Source: Echinococcus granulosus (taxonomy: Eukaryota; Platyhelminthes; Cestoda; Cyclophyllidea; Taeniidae). From it: a stretch of 64,000 nucleotides of DNA. The DNA lies in contig NW_020170555.1 of NCBI RefSeq assembly GCF_000524195.1, forward strand, positions 1 to 64,000, written 5' to 3'. A program made the translations under genes and the position numbers. The notes under the pieces were generated by a model. That model made no database searches. It saw only the letters and a program-made list of their open reading frames with translations, and was not told where the DNA came from. How positions within the stretch are numbered: position 1 is the stretch's first letter; each line of letters starts with the position of its first letter. Positions 46,800 through 60,800 of the stretch are shown here, one piece after another.

Positions 46800-49700
46800 A
46801 AGTCTTGGTTACGTGCATCCACTGACTTCTCAGCACGACTTTTACGATTGCTTCAGTGATTCATTGGTCCTTTTTAAATAACCGTAACCTTTAAGGTAAT
46901 CAAATCAGTGAGATTGAGTGATACTTGTGAAGTTTTACATCACCCACGTTTTAGGGAGCTGATATCTCCTAGAAGACGACAAAATGACAAAATAGTGACG
47001 TAAATTTAATCTTTTAATTCCACATTATATGAGTTTAAAATGGAGTCCCTCTCGGGTTGTTGAAAAAAGGATAAGGAATGGAGCCCTGATTTTGAAATGA
47101 ACTAGCAGGCACTGAGGAGGCTTAAAATTGTCCTTCAAAATGGCATTTCTCATTGGTAATTATGTACATTTCAAGACTTAAGTAACGCCGCATAACTGCT
47201 AAGAAAGGTCATAAGACTTTGACGAAATTTATGCCTCGAGTATACACCGAAAAGGTTACTCAAAAGACCGCAAGAACTGGGTGCTACTGGCTAACCCTTG
47301 GCCACATTAAACAAGAATGGACAACAGAATGCCAATTTTCTAAGTATCAACTTTATAGCTTGGATTTTGAGCGGTTTTGAAGGGTCTACCACAGATAACT
47401 CGTTATCTACCAATGTTACACATTTATGACGCGTGCTACTTACCGTATCACAAGCAGTGACTTTAATTTCAAGTCATAAATTAGGTGTGAAAGCTCCTTT
47501 GACACCTGTATGATATTAAGAAAGGTAAGAATTACATATTTTTCTGGTTTATAATGGCCGAATTTCCCCCCTGAGATCATGTCTCCGGATTGGCTAATCG
47601 GAAACACGCACCGAAGTGGAGCTTTTCAACTCCCGAATGAGTGGCCTCCTCCTTCACTGGAATGGTAGATTAGGCAGAGTGGTGGTGGATCGATATATTG
47701 TCCAAAGGCGCCTTAGCCCTTAAATATAAAGGTTGAGGAGGTCATATTTTATGCATTTTTACGACTCACAAGCCTCGAAACTATAATCGCACAAATGAGT
47801 GCGATAGCTGTTTAATTCTGCTATCACAAAGCACTTAGTCCCGTCTTTTAAATACCGCCTAATAAGCAGTAATTAAGAGGTGTGAATAAGGTAATTCGCT
47901 TTCCAGGTCTTCACATGATCATGTAGGTGGTTTACGAGGTGTTTTTTGGTCTTGGTTGAAGTCTTTTAAATTCATAAACAGTATGCACAACTGTTATAAA
48001 ACAGTATATTAAGAGGCTATACTTGAAAAAGTAGTAAAATACCTTACAAATGATAATCCAAAAGCTTGAGAGGCTTCTGTATACCTTTGTTGTGATTTGT
48101 TGATAATTGGCAAGCACATGCGATAGCTGATGTGCAAGCTTTATAAGTTTCCCCATGCTCCCACCGCTGTCACTTTTCTTTTACTTTAAAGAGTAGATTC
48201 CGTCTTTTTTTTGGTGTTTTTAAAGTTGGCAGGACTTTATTGCCTAATTTGTTGCATGGCGATGGTGGGAATGTACTGAAGAGAGCGACGACATACGCTC
48301 AAATGGTGTAATCGGGTACCTGCTACTTCACACGCCATCAATTGGTTCCTCACATCCTCATGATAAGATTTGGACTGATTAGAAAGGACTACCTACTGAC
48401 TGACTTATTTGTAATGCATAATGGTCTTTCGACTTTAAAGGTAAGCTAACATGCATATTATTACTTATCATTTTCCGATGATACTTACTTTAAACACCTA
48501 AGACTAGCACTAGTTCATCACCGGGAATTGTTCACTTGCCGAAGCACAAATGACAGAGAAGTTTAAGACCTACCCACTCGATTAATCTTGCTACAACCTG
48601 AAAGCAAGCAGGAAGGAATCTTTTCACAAATAGCTAAGCTTAATGAGTCAGTTGGGGGTAATTGCATTTCCCAGTGTGAGTTACCAGAATATCTCACAAT
48701 GCTAAACTCACTCTTACGAGGACTTCGTACCTCTGCCCCTCCCATCCCGCCTTTACTTGCTGCTAGACAATCAAGTGCCAAGTAGATCATTTAGAAATAA
48801 AAGGGGGAGAAGGGAAAGAAGGTAACTAGACGCAAAAATGTTTAACAGAAGTGGAAGTCATAAGGTGAGTTTTGAGGTTATTTAGTTATTCCTTTTACTA
48901 TAAAACTTCAAATGAACACAGTTAATTATTTTATAAATGAATTCCATGTGAGAAAATAGGAAATATAATGAGTAAAGACTTTAGAAACACCTCTTCTAAT
49001 TGAAGTCTAAAACCAGACAATACTATAATGTAGAATAGTTATCGACATGAATTCAAATGCTTAAGACCACTAGTACCAAATAATATGTTTATTTTTTGTT
49101 GGTAAGTCATTTCGAATAAGATATTTGGAACAAAATAATGGAAGGAATATTCGACTTTTCCATGATCAAAAAACGAGGATTATCTCTTTTCACTTTGTAT
49201 TCTATTATTAGTTCATCTAATCGCCTCTAATTTGTGCAAAACTACAGTATAAAACATAAACTATTTATTTGAAACTAATTTTTACCTCAATTTTGAATTC
49301 GCATGCCATTAATGTATTCTTTGCTGCTTCTCATGCATAAGAAGCCTTCTCTTAACCGCCCAATTTGATTACTTAAAGTCAATTGTATAGCATAAATAAA
49401 AAACTCTTCAGATTTCTAGCATCATATGTGGATTTGCTAGTTTTGCCTTCAACGTCACAAATATGTGACATGGGATTTCAGTAGATCGAGTGGTAAACAA
49501 ATTAGTAAGGCGCGGTTGAAGCGGTCACTTCGGGAGTGCTGATGTTGGTACTATGCTGTTTGCAGAAATTCTTGTGCAAAATAAGGGAAAAATATGTCTC
49601 ACTCATTTATGGATTGAATATTTACTTATTAAAATAATTTGGTTTTTTGGATTATACCTAAATGAGGAATACCCATACGTTGATTAACCACGCACACCAA

Positions 49701-52700
49701 AGAGCACGCCATGGGTAGCAGCCGAATCGTTTGGTCTACAAAAGCGTCTTCTCATAACAGTATGCAAACAATCTTATCCAGTCAGCTCGTTATTACATTT
49801 GTGACGTAGTATAATAAACGTGCTGTTATCGGTTGGGGCTTTTGGCAAACATTTGTTTAACGTCTTCCTCGATTTTCCCTTCCAAACTTTTTCACCACTC
49901 GCGCCAAACATTACCAAAAGCTGCCCTTGACAAGTTAATCTCGAATCGACGCAACGGTAGTTACTCGAATTTCTTTACAGTGTATCCACTTTTACAGAAT
50001 TCATCATCAGGATCAGACTTTTAAAGTATTTATGGGCAGTTAGTCGTTCCACTACCACATCATCGTCACCGATGTGAGAACCAAGTTGGCTTTTCCAGGC
50101 GGACAACCTCGAGCCACATCACATTCAATCGAAATAGCACAAAATGAATGTTCAAAGCTGGAGGAGAACGGTAGAGATCACACAGGGGGCATATTCATCC
50201 ATACCCTGTAAGGTGTTTTCAAGCTGTAGCAAGTCAGTAGAGTGTACTATACCATGATTTGATCACCATAAAACTTCCTGGTCTAGTCTGAGACAATGAT
50301 AGCAAACAGATACTTTAACTAAATCTAAATATTTGTAAACCATTCAAAACACGTTAAATTTCAAAATACCCTATTTTTTCAAATCCAAGAGAATGTTGTA
50401 CCTGCTGAACAGCAGTAGCATAGTGTAAGGCATGAGCGTATAACAGGTGACCCTTAAGGCTAAGCAAAATTCTAAGACTGTCCAGAATTTTTTCACGCAT
50501 GACCTTTTGACATCCTTCCACACGTCTCTAATATGATTTTACTTATAATAACTAGTAGTATTCCTAATAGCAAGATTTTTTATAGAACGAATTCAAAGGT
50601 CAAAATTGTTAGGAAGATGAAGAACGCAATTTCCCACCCAATTTTGAAGGGATACTTGAAGTTCATTTTGCGGAATAAAGGACAGCTTCTGCCCCATGCC
50701 TTAGAAGGATTTATAAGATTGTATTCCTGGCACGCCTTAAAGAGCCACAATGAGATCTCCTGTTAAAAGATATGCAAAAAAAAACCGAAAAATTGTATTG
50801 TATAAAAAATTTTGTAAGGCACCATGCTTTGGAACCGACTCACTTGGTTCTACTTCCATGATAATTAGCTTCTCTTGAGATGACCTCATACAAATGGCGG
50901 AAAAATATGTATGTATGTATGTATGACACGGATTCTTTTGTTTGCTTAAGTTCGCTGTGGTGGCTCGGTTGCGCCTACATATCAAAGAGGTTTATGGGTT
51001 AAAAGAGATAAGTATATTTTTTGATAGAGGAATTTGGGAAAGAGTTGACCTGTGGCGATAGCAATTTCTCCACGGATAGATCCACATCCTAGGGCAGACG
51101 CTATCAGGAGCGAACGTCGCAGTGCTTGCCCTTATGCCCTTCTGTCATTCACCTAGACAGCTGTCTGGCTTCAGTCTACCATGAAACTCGAAATAAGCAG
51201 ATCTAGACGATCGTCTCTCTACTGCTCATTCCGGAAAAGGGGTCGCAACCTAACCTTCTAGAAAATTCGGCTTAAATGATTAATTCCCAAACATTTTAGA
51301 TCACTCTATTTACACTCATGTTGAGGTATCCCCACTGGAAAACACGGTGTGGAGATAAACCAATATTTACTGTAAGGTCAAGGCCATCCAAAATGGGAAA
51401 GTTTATAAATCGAGATCTCTAACAGTCCAGCCGAAAAGCATGCCACCGTTAATGAACTCTCATACTGATATCGTACTCTCTCTCTCTCTCTCTTGGTTAT
51501 CTAGGCTGGAATCTAGTCAGTGTTCGTGCTTACACACGTACATGGAAGGTCATCTCAACCTTAGAAGTCTTTCTTCTCTCCTTCTTTGGTGCTGCCAATT
51601 ACTGGGCGCTTGGAGCACACGGAATCCATCGCCTTTCCAAAATCATCCTAAACCATCTTTTACTTCACTCGAAGAAGACTTCTTGAGAAGGTGAACTCTT
51701 ACCCCACCTCCCACATATAATACTTAAGGACGTGAATGTCCACATTTCGCCTCCAATGTTATTTGCGTTTGCAGTTCACAGCCTGCTTCATGTAAGGAGC
51801 AAAAAATTTTTGTACTACATCCTTACCTCTGCAAGCTTACTAGATAAGATTGGTTATATAGCATTTCCAGATAGGATCAGTTACCACTCCTTCTCTCAGA
51901 CAGCCACCACGAATGATCGAAATTCATTCCTTGTTTCAAAATATGTTTTTTCTCCGAAGGTCATGTGATACTACGTTCCATTATTTCAAGGAACCAAATT
52001 TGCACACCATTTTAGGTGTGACTAGGGGTGTATGCTACCTAAATGGCATCGCTGGAATCTGTCCTGCAGATTCGCGAGTCATCGTTGAAGTCGTATTAGG
52101 GCATAGATGCATGGAAGAACATATATTACTAGCTTACAGAAGGGATAGACGATAGAAGCACAGGTTGTGGAGACTGAAGAAGCCGATCATTTAAATCGTA
52201 CTTTTTTCTTTTTTGGAGTTCCGCCCAGTTGATGTTGTCCGCTTTGACCATCACAGAGTAGACGGTGTTTACACACCTACGGGAGTGAGAAGACATCTCT
52301 CTGGCTTCATTGTTTCTGGATTTTTTGCTCTCTCTGTAAACTGAGTGAAACAGAAGGAAAAACTGATTTCGACCTGTTCAAGGCTGGACGATACTCAGTG
52401 CGCCTTGGCCACCTATCCGGTGACTAGTGCATATGATCCGAGAAGCTCAGAGTACGGATATCTATAATCTAGGTCAGCTCGTGGGGTGTCTGGTCTATCC
52501 TAGAAGCCCAGTCCATGCCTTTATGGCCTACTGCGCAAAGAAATGCTAAAAGGGATACACTTTTTTCCGTGAAAACGATGAACAACACATAAACCTCCAT
52601 GGACCTATAAAACTGAGGATGTTGAGCACACAGTAAAAAGGTAGGTGGGTTCATTGTCACATTAACCCATTTCAGGACTTTACAGACATTATTGAAGCAT

Positions 52701-55700
52701 CAATTATCAAAGAGGCCGCTTCACTTCTATTTTTTGTTCCGCCTTGCAAAGATATTTGATGTTTGTTGAGTTAACTGCGTAGGTTTTCCGCCAAATTGAT
52801 CTAGTGAAAATATGTCCATGTCTATGGTCTCTCTCACGTTGCCAAGTTTTTAAACTGGGAAAGGGGGTCAGTTCGCTCCAGATATCACTAATCAGACTGC
52901 CAGACATCAGTAATGGTGACTGCGGCTATGCTGCAATGCGTGGTTATGTACGGTGTCTTTTGCCATGGGAGATGTAAAGCTTGAAACCACAGGTACCCAC
53001 TCTTATCCACAGAAAACTGCACGCGAGATCTGTTTCACGATGGCCCCATGTCTATCCATCAGAAAGTTCTCCGAGCTCACTGATTTCCAGACCGTAGCAG
53101 TCATTTTTTCATCTACTTAGCGCATAGAATGCCTGTCGAATTCCCTGCACCTAATAAACGCACGACTTGTGATGAAATTTCATAGTGACTATTTTTGCCT
53201 TGGGAATGGTGACTAAAATATAGCCATGTACGAGCGTAATAACTTCACAGGAGCACTTCGTTGATGATGTCTTTTGACGAAAAAGAGCAGGATTACATGA
53301 AAGAATGCCTGGAAGCGTGTTGAGGTCAACGTTTGGGACACCGATGTCGAAGTGAAACAGCCTCGTGCTAACGAATGCACCTGTGGGTACATTGGCTGAA
53401 CGTGATGGTGGTGGTGGTCACTTTTACCAGAAGGGGATGATAACTCCTTTGTTTGTTTGCTTGACAGGCTTAGTCACATGGCACGATAAGTTTCTCTCTG
53501 TTATGCACATCCACCCCCTCACTACCAAAGGGGAAGTTAAACAAAGCAGCGAAACCTTCTTCTCTGCGAGTTGCATTACCATCATCATAGTGGCATAGAT
53601 AACTCTTATGCTTGCCATTTTATCACTGCTGGGATAACTCGAAATTGTATATCGATGGTAGCAGTAAACCACTTTGATCCAGGTGAAGAGGAAGCCTGAT
53701 TTTAATTCCAAATCCGATAGTCATTGATGGCGTATGTTGTAGAGGAATTAGCCTACAACGAAGCAATGAAGGCGAATAGGGTCGGTGTCAGCTTCTTGCA
53801 AGCCTTCGATTCCTGCGTTCTGCACAATAATCCCTAGCCTCCCAGCTCTTAGTACATATGTTGCCGAGAAAGATGGTCATGTGGCAGCCAGAAAACACTA
53901 GCCACATCTACAGAATTCATGCCAGAGTGGGAGCCTCTCTAGGGTGCCTGACGGATGATCATAGCACACAGAGGCTCGGTGAGGTCGAGTCTACATTACG
54001 AATCAAGAGTAAATCATTTCAAAATTTACAAAAGCTTCATGTAGAATTTAGCAGAAGTGTTGGAAGAAGTTAAGACAGCAGGAGTTGATGGGTTAAAGCA
54101 CTTCATGGAGGAGGGAAGGCTCTCTATTCTTGATCATGACGAATCGAGTGATACTTTTGATGCGTTATTTGGTGACTAGTTTCAAGAGCAACCCCTAGTA
54201 GTGAAGCAGCCAAAGTGAGTGGCAGTGTAGGTGGTTCACACCTACACTACCTCTATAAGGGAAAGTCATGATGGAAGCTAACCAAATAGGTTTCACCCAC
54301 ATGCCTTACCAGATGATAATAAGTCACTTCACTTCTTTTAAGTACGCCGAGAAAGAAAGTGGAGATGAGAAATAGCTTTTGTCTTTCAAAGTCAAAGATA
54401 AAGGGATTGGATACACCATACATTTGCTTTGTGTGTGTAGATACTTTGTGGATAAGATCTATCGCCTTGAAGGGACATCTCTCGACCATGTATTGGAAGA
54501 AAGTCCTATTCTTAGTCTCGCACGTCAACGCAAGACCCCAACCTCCACCATCAAACCTACTTACTAGTAGGAAGGTTTGCACTTTTCGGTGGGAGAAAGC
54601 TACTGCGTTATTCTTTACTGTACTTCTTAAATGATATTTACCGTTTTTTTTGGTGTTTAGCGTTTACAAGAGTATTATCAAATGGAATGTAGAAAATAGA
54701 CAGCAGGGAAGTAAAATAGGTAAAAAAGAGGTGGCTAGGGTCATCTTATTCCACCTTTAGGCGAAGTTTGCTTAGAATACTTTAAAAATAACGACACATG
54801 ATCACAGACCTTCTTTTTTCGTGATAGAAGTGACTAAATCCAATCGCTCTTGTCGAAACGGTTGGGCTAAATATCCTTCGTTGGGTATCGTAATTAGGAG
54901 CTTTCTCGTGCTAACTTTCTAGAAGACCCTATTTGCAAGTCGAGTTCCCTCTTTTCTTGTCAAACACCCAGCCACATTTGAACCCTTTCCCATTTGCACT
55001 CTCTTGGAGTTCGCTTCATCGGGCAAAATGACGTGGAGGCAGTCCATGCGTGTTAATTAATGACCGAAAGGTCAAGGCCACTCAAGCTGACGGAAAGAGG
55101 TAAGAATGGCGGCCATCTCTATATTCTGGCAGTCAAGTCAGTAAAAACTTACACGCACTCACAGTGTTGGCAGAAAAGATATCTATGTTAGCATTTTAGT
55201 TCTTGGTTAATCTGATGGCGTCCCTGACGGTGCCTCGTGCTCATATGCGTGCATAGCGGCGCATAACCGCTAAAATGGCAAACAATTGTTGGGGTGAATT
55301 TATCGTGGTTTACGATGATGCATCTATTCGGCCTTCTTTTTTAAGCTGCAAAGAAGAAAGCAGCTGTTTTAGCACAAGCGTTCCATTTCGCTTCCCGCAA
55401 AGGAAGTATCATCCGCTACCATTTTAGTTTGCACCAAACAAACACATATTAGTCTACTTCGAAAGTAGCTAGTAAATAACACATTCACTTCATCTCGGGA
55501 TGTCTAGGTGGATGGTTCAATTACATGAAAGAAATTGTCTGCCATAAAGCAATTTTTAAAGATGATCAAACAATCTCCTACGTCCCAGGAGGAGTAGACA
55601 GCCAACACTCGGATGGTTCATCCAACGAGACAAGAGCATGATGTGATTTCCACCTCATTAAAAAACGTTTTGTCACTAGACTCCAGTCCCCAGCCCCTTG

Positions 55701-57480
55701 CGTTTTTATCCCACTTTGGTTGTAACATTATCCTGTCTGCTTCTAATGCGCACATTGAACAAAAAAGAACTATGATTACACGGTTAGATACGCAGGGAAT
55801 GTGGAGGATAACAATGACGCCAACAGTGAGGTAAACAGCCTTATCTCCTTCAATCCCTCCATTCTCAAGTCCAGTATGCAGTCCTTACACGAGTCAGTTC
55901 TGCAACAATATGACACCTTCCATTGTCGTTTGAGGTCACCGCTTTCAGGAAATGCTCAGCAATGATTTACTAGCAATGACTAATTTTCAAGGGAACATCT
56001 TTCCTGCACAATTTGGTCGATGCCAGATTTGTCGTACTAAGGTGGTAGATCCCAAAATTACTTGTTTGCTCTTCCGCAACTGAACAATTCACCAAACATA
56101 TGCACACACATCTAGTTATTCGGAGATTAGGTGGTGCTTCCTCTAAAAGTGTGGAGTGAGAAGTGAGTGGATGATTTGGAGACAACCCATGGCATGCTAG
56201 TTCACTTATTCGTTTTACCTCTGTCCATGAAAAGCCAAATTTATCATACATCACAAATTAGTCTATTAGCAAGCAATCTACTCAAGGGGTTTTAAAAAAG
56301 ATTGACAGTGCAAAAAAAATTCTTTAGTAGAATTACATACATGACGTTACTCAACACAAAATGAAATATTAAATCAAGAAAGTATCAAATCTGTCTCATG
56401 AATGGTTCTACTTCAGGTGAAGGCGAATAATAACGGACACCATCGAGAATAACGCTGGAGGCAGAAGAGAAGCCTCAGAACGGTAGAACTGACGTTCAAG
56501 TCAAACTGTGACTTGTGATTTGATATCGGAAAAAAAATACTTTTCACGAAGTAAAAGCCTTAGTAATTCTTCCATAAAGCCTAAGCTAGAATTATAAATT
56601 TATTTCAGCACTTAACTTTTGCCTGTAAAACATTGACATTGAAGGGTTGTAGGGCTGCTGTAAGACAATCTGGCCCACTTCCTAGTCCAGCGTACTCACT
56701 CTTTATAAAGCGATCAGCCTCCTATGCAATTTCTTAAGAAAACATAACATAAATGCGCCAATTAGGAGTTCCAAAAGCTGTCGGTCTACTACCAGGAATA
56801 AGACTTGTGCAACGTGGGTGAAAACACAGTTACAACGTCCGGAACATGAGTAGAGCTCTCCGAAACGCTTACCCTAATCCACATATCCTACTATTGTTCA
56901 GCGCCCCCATTATACCTTTAGACGCCCTCTTTGCCTACAAGAAGTTGCAGATATGATGAACGGTGTCTAGGATGGTCCGCGCTCTAAACGCGTACATGGC
57001 ACCTACTACTGTGCGTATTATTGTCACGGCAGGGTAGCATTTTACCCCACGTTTTCAAATCACAGGTGCCAGTTTGACTTGAACGTCCATCATGTCTACT
57101 GGAGCCTTCACAAGTAGCTCAAAATAGAAATTCCGTGTACAAAATAGCAAATCTCAATAATTTCAACTTAAGGTACGGCAATTTGATTCATGTTAATGCA
57201 GTAATAATTAATTTCCTCTTCCTGCAAAATGCCATACCATTTTCACGAGATAGGACCACGTTACATGAATAAATTAAGCAAACGCTTCTGCCTTTTTCAA
57301 GAAAGCCCAAGAGTTATTTTGCTAATGAAGAAAAAAGCAAACGGACCAAAAGTAGCCGAAGTGCATTAATGCTTGCAAAGCTGTCAACTCCATCAAGCAG
57401 CAAAAGGCTTCTTACCCCATTCTCTACCCATCCCACCCTATCTACATAATTCTTCCTCACTGGTAGTCGCATGGAAAAAA
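46800..57480. other. Gene-poor spacer
   Basis: No exon I can support on either strand. Contains short (CT)n at 51475-51493 and (TATG)n at about 50908-50925, and scattered CCAAT and GTCAC motifs. Open frames of 60-110 codons here lack domain features. Parts of 53.8-54.1 kb might be a decayed transposon, but I could not confirm this. Confidence 0.5.
49454..49469. repeat. GTCAC-N6-GTGAC motif, site 3
   Basis: GTCACAAATATGTGAC. A partial inverted match (ATTACATTTGTGACGT) lies about 340 bp downstream near 49791-49806, so these could be the ends of a small inverted-repeat element. Confidence 0.6.
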
Positions 57481-57489
57481 AACTTACTT

Positions 57490-57850
57490 AGGCGCCAGGC
57501 TTTATAATCCCTGTCTATGGCCTTCTGCGTTCGCCATGTAAAATGCACGCTCCACTGCTCTCCGCCTGTTGTGAACTGTGCCGCCGACTGCTATAACCGC
57601 CATTTCCTGTAGGCCCGAGTGGCCTGGGTCCTATCCAGAGCACTAACTGGCTGGTCAATACAGCCTTTATTGATTATTGCCTGTGAGTCATAGCACTAAC
57701 GCGACGCACGCGCATGCGCCCAGCGGCTGACCAATGAGGACAGCCCGAGCAGGCGTCTAGATTTGAGTCATTCAATTAGCTCACTTACGCGACTAAATGA
57801 CCCTGGGACTTGGGTGACTATTAGCCCACTTAAAGTCCCGCCAAAGCAAT
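57490..57850. promoter_or_regulatory. CpG-rich promoter-like island
   Basis: Contains GCACGCGCATGCGCC (57706-57720; NRF1-type), CCAAT at 57731-57735, and CCGCCATTTCC near 57598 (YY1-like). On the minus strand a good donor (CTAA|GTAAGT) lies at about 57487, so a 5' UTR exon of a minus-strand transcript is possible. No coding exon could be attached to it. Confidence 0.35.
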
Positions 57851-60800
57851 CTCAGCTAATCAAAAGGAAGTGAGTAAATATCTAGGATTTCAAGGAGGGA
57901 TTTTACAGAGGTTTGCTAAAGTAACTACAAGAGCGTATTTTTGGAGCCTCAGGCATTCTCAGTACTATCCTTTAGGATTAAAATAATGAGTGAAAGTCGA
58001 AATAAATTGTGTGAAATTAATGACGGTGGTCTACCTCACAATTTTCGTAATGAAGTCACGCAACCAACTCTGATTCACCTTATTAAAAAACGATTATTCA
58101 AGTAAGAAGTTCGCTTTTTTTCCTTTTTGGTAGGTGGTTTTAACTTTGAAGACGAGGCAGCCCCTTGGAGGCACTTTCTTCTATGAGAGAGAGGAAAAGG
58201 GAAAAAAAATAATACATGGTGGCAGCACATATAGGTAGGAAGTCAGAAGCGCTCAATGATAGTAAACTAGGCATGATTTTGCGTTGACAACTAAATGATA
58301 CGCAGAACTTTCGCTTCAGCAAATAAAGATGCTAATTTCGAAGTGGTTTCCTGCCTCAAACTGACAGGATCGTTTGCCAGCTGCACCCAGTTCACTGTTC
58401 TTCCTGAACTCAGTGAAGTTGGATCGAGTAGGTGGAACTCAGTTGCAATTGTTTAGCCTTTAGCAGACAGCAGTGATTTGGTAATGAAATGATGTCTGCC
58501 TTGGAGATGTGAGGTGGATGACGCTAAGGTTCAAAGGCCAATTCTTAACCACCTGACTGCCACAGGGACGTTTTGAATTCGGCAAAATTAGCAAAGCCTT
58601 TCAAATGAGCAATAATGCTGGCTTTGTTAGGGGTTGGGAAACCATCGCAAGATAGGGTAGACTGACTGTCAAATTGGCGTCAAGCAGTGGCGACTAACGC
58701 AAACTCGAGATAGGCTTAGTAGCGGGAGCAGAAGCGAAACCAGTGCCTTATTCCATGACATGAAGGCATTAACTATGCTTTGAAGGCACCTTCCACTCCA
58801 GTTGTTCTTGCAGTGGAACACCCACCATCCATTAGTACCAGCTCTCCCCAGGAGAAGATGACGTTAAAGAGGGCAAGGTTAGAAGAAAGAAGTATTACTC
58901 ATAAATGTGTTAAAGCGTTAGATTTGATCAGTATTATTAAGGACTAATATATCACTATCAGGGGTCTCCATGCAAAATTTTGTGTAGCCGTCGGCAGGTT
59001 AACGTCAATCGAGAGGGTAACTGGATCTCAACCACAAGTATATAGAGAAAACAACAGGTTCCAGACTGCCACTACTCTGTTTTCTACCCTCATTAATTGT
59101 AAAAATATGCTACTGTAAACTGGATTGTTTACTTACAGACTGACTTGAAATGAGAGATGGCTTTAGCACTTCAGGGTCAGAGGTAGAGCGAAAGAGTGAG
59201 CAAGTATATCATTGGTTATTCTCAAATGATTTACCTACCTCTCTACACTTCTAGAGTAAACACCAACATTTTTCATTTGCTAAAGATTAAGAACAAGTGA
59301 CTTTAAGATCTGTTTCCTCAATACGACACGTCTGACATCTATTAAAAAGTGTTCAGAAAGGATGGCTTTTAGTGATTTCTTCGGTAAAGGGCAGTTTTGG
59401 AAAGAGATGGCCTCACAAGATAATGGGATATGGCATACCATCGCAGATCTGACTCGTTCGAGGACTCCACACCGGATTTGAGGATGCTTAGTATGGGGAG
59501 AGGGAGGTGCTGACTTGGTTCTTCATCAGCGTCAGCATCGTCGTCACCGACAGCCTCCATTTTCCCTGCATATTTGTCCGAGTGATGATCTTCCTTCTTT
59601 CTTGGTAAAAGCATCAGACTACGATCCCATGCGAATTAGAGTATCCAACGGGGAAACAAAAGTCAGATATAAACGAAGGTGGGTAAATCAAGTTTTTTTT
59701 TTTAAACTTTCTTACTCAATACCTACATCAAGCTAATTCCAGCACTTATCAGCTCTCTCTTATATCTTAACATAATACATCTCTTGTCGTTCTCCAAAGC
59801 AAATTTTATCCCAGCCTACATATCCAGTGAGCGAATAATCTTTCCGCTTGGTTTCATTTCCTGCCACTGCTGTGGATGGACATCATCCGTACATATTTTA
59901 GATTTTTAACAAGAATTTGGAAAGTGACTTCTTAAGGGACACCTCGGATTCGCTTTAAAGTGGTGTCGCTTCACAGAGCCGGAGGCTGGGATAGTTTTCA
60001 GAAGCCAGTATGACGTAAACCACTTGACTGTTTTGAGGTTCACTGGGATGGTGATGTGTTTGTTGTCCATTCAGCGTTGTTATGCAATCCAACAGCCTTT
60101 AATTGCTGCTTCTGCTGGGGTGGCGTCCGGGTACCCTCGAAGATTTTGCCAACCCTGCAAAAATGTTTCAGACAGTCAATTGAGATAGCAAACGAAATAA
60201 TCGTAGACTAGAGGGCTTGTGTAAACAAAGACAGACGTTACACGGATTTCTTTTTCCAAAAGGTAGCCATTTAATAGTTACATCTTGGACTATGCTTGGC
60301 GAGATTAATGTTTCAACTAGCGTTGTGTCGCAGGGAGGTTAGTCAGTTACATGGAATATCAACTTCAGGACTTGCCACCGTAACTTTCGCGGTTTGATTA
60401 CATTTCAGTGTTATTTGCGATCTTTTGCCCAATTCACGGATCTAAAAGTCCCCAGGTTGTACTGTCACCCTTCTTGATGACTTTTATACGTGGATAAGGA
60501 AACTGCTTCTACACTGGCATGAATTACTCTGACTTCTCAATGTCCTCGGAGTGGTGAAAACGACATGCCAGAACTAATCCCCTAATTCCTTTAACTGACC
60601 AATACACCTTAACGGCATAGAGGATGTCAGACGGCTGAATTTGCGGTGACTAAGGACAAAAGCGTTTGGCCCCTTCAAGATGGAACCTACGCAGACGGCT
60701 GGGTGCTGCCTAAGTGAATCAACGTAGGGCCTCGCCCAGTCCTGAACTGCCCGAGAATGTCCGAGTCGAATAGAATGAATGAGATTAAAGGGAGGGCCAA

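Noticed and set aside
48563..48790. Open frames of 65 and 75 codons on both strands near 48.6 kb
   Set aside because: No splice context, domain or composition supporting either strand.
53858..54073. Frame with a stretch resembling decayed retrotransposon protein
   Set aside because: I could not identify reverse transcriptase or other motifs, and the frame is short.
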